DNA of 10,305 nt, taken from positions 1 through 10,305 of the forward strand of contig JAZNHT010000001.1 in the NCBI GenBank assembly GCA_045577175.1. The letters run 5' to 3'. This document shows positions 5,434-10,305 of this stretch, piece after piece. How positions within the stretch are numbered: the stretch's first letter is position 1; every line of letters starts with the position of its first letter. Made by a program: the position numbers and the translations under genes. Origin of the DNA: SIG701 sp045577175. GTDB lineage: Bacteria > Bacillota > Clostridia > Oscillospirales > CAG-272. Under the pieces are notes generated by a model, which searched no databases, had not been told where the DNA came from, and saw only the letters and a program-made list of their open reading frames with translations.

Positions 5434-5895
5434 TCAGCCGTACATCCAGCTTGACGGGATCAGAAACGTGTACGGCGCGGTGACAATCGCAAAGATGAGG
5501 GACAGGACACGCCGCAGTTTCGGATCAACCTTTCGGAATGTGATAAAATAATTGAACACAAAAATCAGTGCAGCGGAGATCAATAGCGCAGGGATTGTGA
5601 TATACCATTCATCGCCCATTCTGCCAAGCTCAAGCACGACCATCAGAAGCATATACGCCGAGCCGATCGCATCCGAGAGCAAACCGAAGCCGTAAATCGG
5701 CAGGATGTATCGCTTGTAGAACTGCTTTTTGTTGACGATCTTCAAAGCGATCATCGCGAGCAGAAGGACAAGGCTGTCGATAAGAAAATTCCCGGGCAGG
5801 ACGATCAGCCACACCTGCGGAAACAGCATCAGCATCCCAAACGGAAACAAAACGTTATAAAGCGTCACGGATTTGGCGGTGTTTTTCATTTTCAT
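5434..5895 (-). CDS. Small integral membrane protein of unknown function, about five helices
   Basis: I do not recognise the family. The 153-residue product has a short basic N-terminus (MKMKNTAKS) and about five hydrophobic segments, near residues 13-33, 37-53, 65-89, 98-119 and 129-147. Positive loops lie between segments 2 and 3 (NKKQFYKRY) and 4 and 5 (FRKVDPKLRR). No catalytic motif or transporter signature is visible. The first ATG (5893-5895) is preferred over the one two codons later because AGGGGG lies nine bases upstream of it. The gene converges on rplL with only the terminator between them and has no partner on its strand. The upstream sequence has AT-rich TAATATATTA but no convincing -35 box. 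Confidence 0.72.
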   Translation of the reverse strand: MKMKNTAKSVTLYNVLFPFGMLMLFPQVWLIVLPGNFLIDSLVLLLAMIALKIVNKKQFYKRYILPIYGFGLLSDAIGSAYMLLMVVLELGRMGDEWYITIPALLISAALIFVFNYFITFRKVDPKLRRVLSLIFAIVTAPYTFLIPSSWMYG

Positions 5896-6143
5896 ATACG
5901 GTTTCCCCCTGTTTTCGGTAATATATTAGACGGCTCCGCCCGAAAAAGGTTCCCTTTTCATTACAAAAAATTCGACAAATCAGATCAAGGGCGTAAGCGC
6001 GGCGGAAAAGATGCTTTACCCTGTTTTGCGCGACGTTTATCCTTGCGTACGCAAAATGTGAAAAAGTGTTAAAATATAGTTAAAATATTGCCTTGGCATC
6101 TTTACCAAACTTCTCAAAATAATGAAAATATGTACAAAACAAC
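5896..6143. other. Intergenic stretch without a recognisable gene
   Basis: This stretch lies between divergent genes and holds no credible reading frame. I see a 12-bp palindrome TTGCGTACGCAA (6043-6054), a possible regulator site, and two close copies of GTTAAAATAT (starting near 6068 and 6078). Composition shifts to AT-rich from about 6056 onward, towards the promoter of the large surface protein. Confidence 0.4.
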
Positions 6144-6179
6144 TTGACAGTCCCACGAAAGTCATGTGAAATATATAAT
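6144..6179 (+). promoter_or_regulatory. Candidate promoter of the large surface protein gene (unusual spacing)
   Basis: A perfect TTGACA (6144-6149) and a perfect TATAAT (6174-6179) lie upstream of the gene, but 24 bases separate them instead of 16-18. A shifted TATATA (6172-6177) still leaves 22. A weaker AAATAT (6169-6174) would give 19. Either the -10 works with an activator, or only one of the boxes is real. Confidence 0.4.
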
Positions 6180-6180
6180 G

Positions 6181-6209
6181 AACAAACGGAATTGCACCCC
6201 CCGTTTGTT
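6181..6209 (+). promoter_or_regulatory. 5'-UTR hairpin of the large surface protein gene
   Basis: AACAAACGG (6181-6189) pairs perfectly with CCGTTTGTT (6201-6209) over 9 bp around an 11-nt loop, followed by AATATTTTATTTTT. It sits directly after the candidate -10 box and 32 bp before the start codon, so it would be at or very near the 5' end of the transcript. It could stabilise the mRNA or act as a weak attenuator. Confidence 0.55.
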
Positions 6210-6241
6210 AATATTTTATTTTTAAGAAAGGATACCCTGTT

Positions 6242-9200
6242 ATGAAGAAACTGCTTTCTCTGGTTTTATGTTTCCTCATGGTCTTCTCTGCCGTTCTTCC
6301 CGTGCTTGCGGAAGAAACGACGGAAGAAGAAACCCCGACGCTGCTTACACCCGCGCTGACAAGCACAGGTGAAAAGAGCAGCTTCACCATCGGCAACGAC
6401 GTTGCCTACTATGCGTTTGCGGCTGCCGCAGCGCAGAACACGCACATCAACAACTACACCGGCGGCACTATCAGTGCCTCGACGAACGGCTTCTCTTGCG
6501 GCACGCATGAGCATGAAGAAGCATCCATGATTACCCTGTGGGGTGATTTGGTTGACATTACCTACGACCTGACCTTCACGGTTGAAGAGGCCGGCTACTA
6601 CTCCATCGCAGTCGGTATGGACCCCGGCAACACTTCGCAGTATCAGGTTCCCGTCTCTCTTGACGACGGTGAGACCTATTACCTGCACACCTCCGGCGGA
6701 TACAAGGGCATGAACACCTGGTACTACGGCATGGATAAAATCTGGCTGTGGGCAGGCGAGCACACCTTCCACCTGAGCAAGGCTGAGTTCATCAGCGGTA
6801 CTAAATCGGCTACCTGTTACTACGGCGGTATCAAGGTTGCAAAGAGCATCGCTCTTGATCCTACCTACTACACCCTCCCGACCGGCTTCGAGAACGCTAC
6901 ATACGTTCATGCGGCTGACCGCTTCGAGGAAGACAACGGCGTCGCACCGGACAACACCTGGACGATGCTGGATGTTACCACGATCGGTTACAGCCATGAC
7001 AAGGGCGCGTTCAAGCTGAAGTTCACCGTTCCCGCTGACGGCGAGTATGCGTTTGCATTCAAGCACTCCGCAGGCGGTGCGAACCGCGGTATGGAAAAAA
7101 TCCAAATCGACGGCGAGGGCGTTGCATACAGCGCAGTTTCTGTCGGTGCCGTTGCGTATCCGCAGGCTGAGTACTACACCGGCATGACCGCTTACCTCAC
7201 GGCAGGCGATCACTACATGTACCTCACCTCCGCACCCTCTACGTGCTACTTCCACGGCTTCTACTTCACCGAGGCTGCAAACGGAGCAAGCACAGACAAG
7301 GATTACACCTACGGTGCAATCGAGATGTCGGGCACCGCTACGCCTATGTTCGCATACGGCGAAAGCGAAATCACCCCGTTTGCTGTCTACAATTACTACG
7401 ACTACAAGGATTACAACATCGAAGCCGGTCGTGAGATTCTGGCTCCCGATGCAAACGGCAAATACAACACCGGCACCTACGAGTTCGCAGCGGGCACTAT
7501 CAACAGCAACACATACGGTTCGCATCCGTACGTCTCCGTGAGCGGTCACTGCACGGACGGATATCTTGTTCCCTTCACGGTTGCTGAGGACGGTATCTAC
7601 GAGATTCGCGCTTCCATCATCACCGATACCTCCGAGCGCGGTATGTTCATGCAGATCGACGAGCTCACTCCGTATCACTACATGCTCGCTTATACGCACG
7701 GCCCTGTTATGTCCGGCTACGCAACGGTTAAGCTGACCGCAGGCGAGCACATGATGAAGCTGTACGGCGATCCCGTTGCAAACAACGGCGGCGCGTACAA
7801 CACCTCCTTCACGCTTGTTAAGGTTGTGGATCTCCCGATCATGACCACGACTGTCTCCGACGCATTTGCAAACGCAGCTGCCGAGGACATCGATGCATAT
7901 AAGTTTATTGACTACCTCGACGGTAACGTCAAGGGTACCAACTACTCCGGTTACTACAAGATTTCCGAGGGTGCACAGATGGACGCTGTCGGTGTTTCCG
8001 GCGCAACGGATGCGTTCGTTGTTCCTTTCACCGTTGAGACTTCCGGTACCTATGCAGTCCGCTTTGATCTGGTTTCCGACGGCGGCGGACGCGGTAACTT
8101 CTTCAAGATTGACGACAGCCTCCTTTGGGAAGCGTTCCGTACCGGCGGCTATCCGAACGTTGTCAGCATGTACGGCATGACGATCGATCTGTATGCCGGC
8201 GAGCACGAATTCTATCTCTATGGGGAAGAAGGCGGCAAGTCCACCGCTTACTCTCACGGCTTCGCTCTCGTTCTCGTTGAGGAGAAGCACGTGCACATCC
8301 CCGGTGATGCGGCAACCTGTACCGCACCGCAGACCTGTACCGAGTGCGGTGAGGTGATCGCTCCCGTTACCGATCACCCCTACGGTGAGTTCGTTGTCAC
8401 GACTCCGGCAGGCTGTGAGACAGCAGGTGAGCAGGTTCAGACCTGTACTGTCTGCGGTGCTACGAATGCGGAAGTAATCGAGGCTACCGGTCACGCATAC
8501 GGCGATTGGGTTGTCACGACTCCGGCAGGCTGTGAGACTGCAGGTGAGCAGGCTAAGACCTGTGCAAACTGCGGCGACGTAGTCACCGAGGCAATCGAGG
8601 CTACCGGTCACCTGTACGAGGCAGGCTCCCGTGTCGCGGAAGCACATCCCCACCCCGTTTACTACATCTGCGCATGCGGTCTTGAGAAGCGCGTGTCTCT
8701 TTACAGCACCGTTGAGGGCTGTGATCAGTGCGAGCTCAGAATGACCACCGCGATCACCGACGCCTTTGCAAATGCTGAGGAAGGCGCGATCGTTGAGTAC
8801 AAGTTCTACGACGACGACGTTGTTGCGGCAAACGTTGCAAACGGTCTTTTGAAGACCGGCGACGAGGGCGTAACTAAGCCCGACTTCGGCGTAACGCTCG
8901 TTGCAAACGGCGGTCGTTACGACGCACTTACCCTGAACTCCAGCAACATGGGCAGTAAGGCATATACCCTCAACTTCACAGTTGAGACAGCCGGTACCTA
9001 TGAGATCCGCTTTGACTTCATCTCCGATAACAACGGACGCGGCGGTCTCCTCCAGGTAGATGGCGGCGACAAGTGGGAAGCAGTCATCAAGGCTCCCTGG
9101 CCGCAGGAAATCTCTATGTACGGCATGACCGTTGAGCTGTATGCAGGCGAGCACACCATGAGTCTCTACCTGCCTGCCAGCCCGATCGGTGCTGCATATA

Positions 9201-10305
9201 CGCAGGGCTTCGCTCTCGTTCTCGTTGACGCACACGACGTCTGCAAGCACGAGGCAGGCGACGCTCCTACCTGTACTGAGGATCAGGTCTGCACGCTTTG
9301 CGGCGAGGTTCTCGCTTATGCAACCGGTCACACCTATTCCGCAGGCACTGAGCTCGGTGAGGAGCACCCGCACGTACTCTACAACGTTTGTGTATGCGGC
9401 GAGAAGATCGCTACCGAAGGAACCGGCAATCTTGCAGGATGCACGATCTGCTATCCGATCGCAGAGAAGCCGACCGGCACCGTCAACTACGGTACTGCTG
9501 TTATCGACGGTGTGATGGATGATGTCTACACTGACTCTCTCATGATCGTTTACGACGGAAACAACGACTACAACACGTTTAAGGACAGCTGGGATTGGAA
9601 GGATGCAACCGCTACCGTCTACGCAACGTATGACGAGCAGTATGTATACTTCTACGCAGTTGTTACGGATGACGATGTTGTAAGACGCGCTGACGCGTAC
9701 TACGAGGTCGCAAACTCCTACGGTATCGACGGTATCGAGTTCCGTCTGAATCTCGGCGGCGAGGAGAATGCTGCCAACCAGTTCAAGATCACCGTAGACG
9801 CACACGGTGTCAAGGCGTTCAACCTCTGGGCCGACCGCTATCCGTTCACCGAGCTTGACGCATCCATGTACTCCACTGCACTGACCGACACCGGTTACGT
9901 AATTGAGGTGGCTGTTCTGCACTCCATTGAGGGCTCCAACACCTATCTGCTTGAGGCAGGCGTTCTCGGCTTCAATATGTGGCTGATCGACGCGCAGCCG
10001 TCCGCAGAGGGCACCAACACCAACACCGAGACCTCCAAGGGTACCGATTACATCATGTACGGTCTGAACTACGGTAACGGCAACGGTGTTGCTGAGTACT
10101 ACGCGCTCGGTGCTATGGAAGAAGAGCACGTATGTGACTTCACCTACGCAACCGAGACGGACGAAGCTCACCCGCACGCTGTATACGGCGTCTGCGAGTG
10201 CGGCGAGAAGCAGATCACTGCTGAAAGCTCCGACAATGCAAGCTGTCTCGTATGCAATCCGTTCGAGCTGTTCGGTTCTTCGATGACACTGGGCAACGCA
10301 CTGGA
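6242..10305 (+). CDS. Giant secreted multidomain protein with carbohydrate-binding-like modules (3' end missing)
   Basis: Open to the window edge; 1,354 residues are visible. It starts with a signal peptide (MKK, hydrophobic to about 22, likely cut VLA-EE at 23/24), then an acidic linker. Five beta-sandwich-like modules follow, each with a late strand carrying AG(E/D)H and Leu four positions on: A171, A321, A500, A652 and A968. This resembles the closing strands of CBM6/35-type jelly rolls. Modules 4 (534-680) and 5 (834-996) are clear duplicates. Between them lies a Cys-rich block (693-830) with CxxC pairs; a second block is at 1001-1070 and a third at 1298-1338. Residues about 1080-1290 look like a CBM9-type sugar-binding domain (IDGVMDDVY, then VYATYDEQYVYFYAVVTDD and IDGIEFRLNL). 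No catalytic domain is seen so far. AAAGGA at 6227-6232 supports the ATG. Probable role: cell-surface or secreted glycan binding. The C-terminal anchor or enzyme, if any, lies beyond the window. Confidence 0.88.
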   Translation, partial: MKKLLSLVLCFLMVFSAVLPVLAEETTEEETPTLLTPALTSTGEKSSFTIGNDVAYYAFAAAAAQNTHINNYTGGTISASTNGFSCGTHEHEEASMITLWGDLVDITYDLTFTVEEAGYYSIAVGMDPGNTSQYQVPVSLDDGETYYLHTSGGYKGMNTWYYGMDKIWLWAGEHTFHLSKAEFISGTKSATCYYGGIKVAKSIALDPTYYTLPTGFENATYVHAADRFEEDNGVAPDNTWTMLDVTTIGYSHDKGAFKLKFTVPADGEYAFAFKHSAGGANRGMEKIQIDGEGVAYSAVSVGAVAYPQAEYYTGMTAYLTAGDHYMYLTSAPSTCYFHGFYFTEAANGASTDKDYTYGAIEMSGTATPMFAYGESEITPFAVYNYYDYKDYNIEAGREILAPDANGKYNTGTYEFAAGTINSNTYGSHPYVSVSGHCTDGYLVPFTVAEDGIYEIRASIITDTSERGMFMQIDELTPYHYMLAYTHGPVMSGYATVKLTAGEHMMKLYGDPVANNGGAYNTSFTLVKVVDLPIMTTTVSDAFANAAAEDIDAYKFIDYLDGNVKGTNYSGYYKISEGAQMDAVGVSGATDAFVVPFTVETSGTYAVRFDLVSDGGGRGNFFKIDDSLLWEAFRTGGYPNVVSMYGMTIDLYAGEHEFYLYGEEGGKSTAYSHGFALVLVEEKHVHIPGDAATCTAPQTCTECGEVIAPVTDHPYGEFVVTTPAGCETAGEQVQTCTVCGATNAEVIEATGHAYGDWVVTTPAGCETAGEQAKTCANCGDVVTEAIEATGHLYEAGSRVAEAHPHPVYYICACGLEKRVSLYSTVEGCDQCELRMTTAITDAFANAEEGAIVEYKFYDDDVVAANVANGLLKTGDEGVTKPDFGVTLVANGGRYDALTLNSSNMGSKAYTLNFTVETAGTYEIRFDFISDNNGRGGLLQVDGGDKWEAVIKAPWPQEISMYGMTVELYAGEHTMSLYLPASPIGAAYTQGFALVLVDAHDVCKHEAGDAPTCTEDQVCTLCGEVLAYATGHTYSAGTELGEEHPHVLYNVCVCGEKIATEGTGNLAGCTICYPIAEKPTGTVNYGTAVIDGVMDDVYTDSLMIVYDGNNDYNTFKDSWDWKDATATVYATYDEQYVYFYAVVTDDDVVRRADAYYEVANSYGIDGIEFRLNLGGEENAANQFKITVDAHGVKAFNLWADRYPFTELDASMYSTALTDTGYVIEVAVLHSIEGSNTYLLEAGVLGFNMWLIDAQPSAEGTNTNTETSKGTDYIMYGLNYGNGNGVAEYYALGAMEEEHVCDFTYATETDEAHPHAVYGVCECGEKQITAESSDNASCLVCNPFELFGSSMTLGNAL
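7841..9229 (+). repeat. Duplicated module pair (modules 4 and 5) in the surface protein
   Basis: Residues 534-680 and 834-996 align from the first residue with an offset of 300: MTTTVSDAFANA against MTTAITDAFANA. Shared later motifs are FTVET(S/A)GTY, (S/D)xxGRG, SMYGMT, (D/E)LYAGEH and GFALVLV. The closing 23 bases GGCTTCGCTCTCGTT... are identical at 8258-8280 and 9206-9228. Module 5 is 16 residues longer. Confidence 0.85.
8393..8563 (+). repeat. Tandem Cys-repeat units, period 117 bp (39 residues)
   Basis: The 54-base stretches 8393-8446 and 8510-8563 differ at only three positions and are 117 bp apart. They encode VVTTPAGCETAGEQ(V/A)(Q/K)TC, followed by xxCG, nine residues, then ATGH. Near-identity at the DNA level points to recent duplication or gene conversion. 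Confidence 0.9.

Noticed and set aside
8393..8563. Repeats as a possible CRISPR array
   Set aside because: There are only two units, and the 63-bp segments between them encode the in-frame continuation of the same protein repeat. No palindromic repeats or cas genes are present.
6266..10177. A 1,303-codon open frame on the minus strand
   Set aside because: It is in exact antisense codon register with the surface protein, whose signal peptide, domains and repeats are clear. The frame stays open because of codon bias. Its translation is low-complexity Val/Cys/Gly-rich and has no start signal or domain.

Overview
The window looks like chromosomal DNA of a Gram-positive bacterium of the class Clostridia (Bacillota), plausibly an uncultured gut member of the Oscillospiraceae/Christensenellales type. 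The grounds are AGGAGG-like ribosome binding sites, consensus TTGACA/TATAAT promoters, a Firmicutes-style L10 leader, a B12-binding radical SAM protein of the DUF4080 type, and a very large secreted protein with the Cys-rich repeats often seen in gut Clostridia. No virus, plasmid, CRISPR array or intact insertion sequence is visible. The lineage is an inference.

Left part (1-2771), all on the minus strand. Reading in the direction of transcription, a 118-residue uncharacterised protein (GTG start) is followed by a B12-binding radical SAM protein with its own consensus promoter. Next comes a near-perfect promoter for a tRNA unit: a truncated tRNA-Pro 5' half, 148 nt of unexplained sequence, an intact tRNA-Pro(UGG), and a terminator-like hairpin. 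The 5' part of a GNAT acetyltransferase gene starts just after that hairpin and runs off the window.

Middle (2772-5895). A divergent promoter drives rarA (replication-associated recombination ATPase). Behind it a separate promoter and an L10-type leader with two mutually exclusive hairpins control rplJ-rplL, the ribosomal stalk operon, which ends in a strong terminator. rplK-rplA and rpoB-rpoC, the usual neighbours, are absent on both sides. A small five-helix membrane protein of unknown function converges on this operon.

Right part (5896-10305). After a 346-bp intergenic region with a candidate promoter and a 5'-UTR hairpin, a huge secreted multidomain protein begins and is still open at the window end (1,354 residues seen). 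It has a signal peptide, five beta-sandwich-like modules sharing an AG(E/D)H signature, two blocks of Cys-rich repeats, a CBM9-like domain, and a third Cys block. It is probably a cell-surface carbohydrate-binding protein. Its codon use resembles that of the ribosomal protein genes, which suggests high expression. This protein and the broken tRNA-Pro region are the most interesting parts of the window. I see no complete new multigene system.
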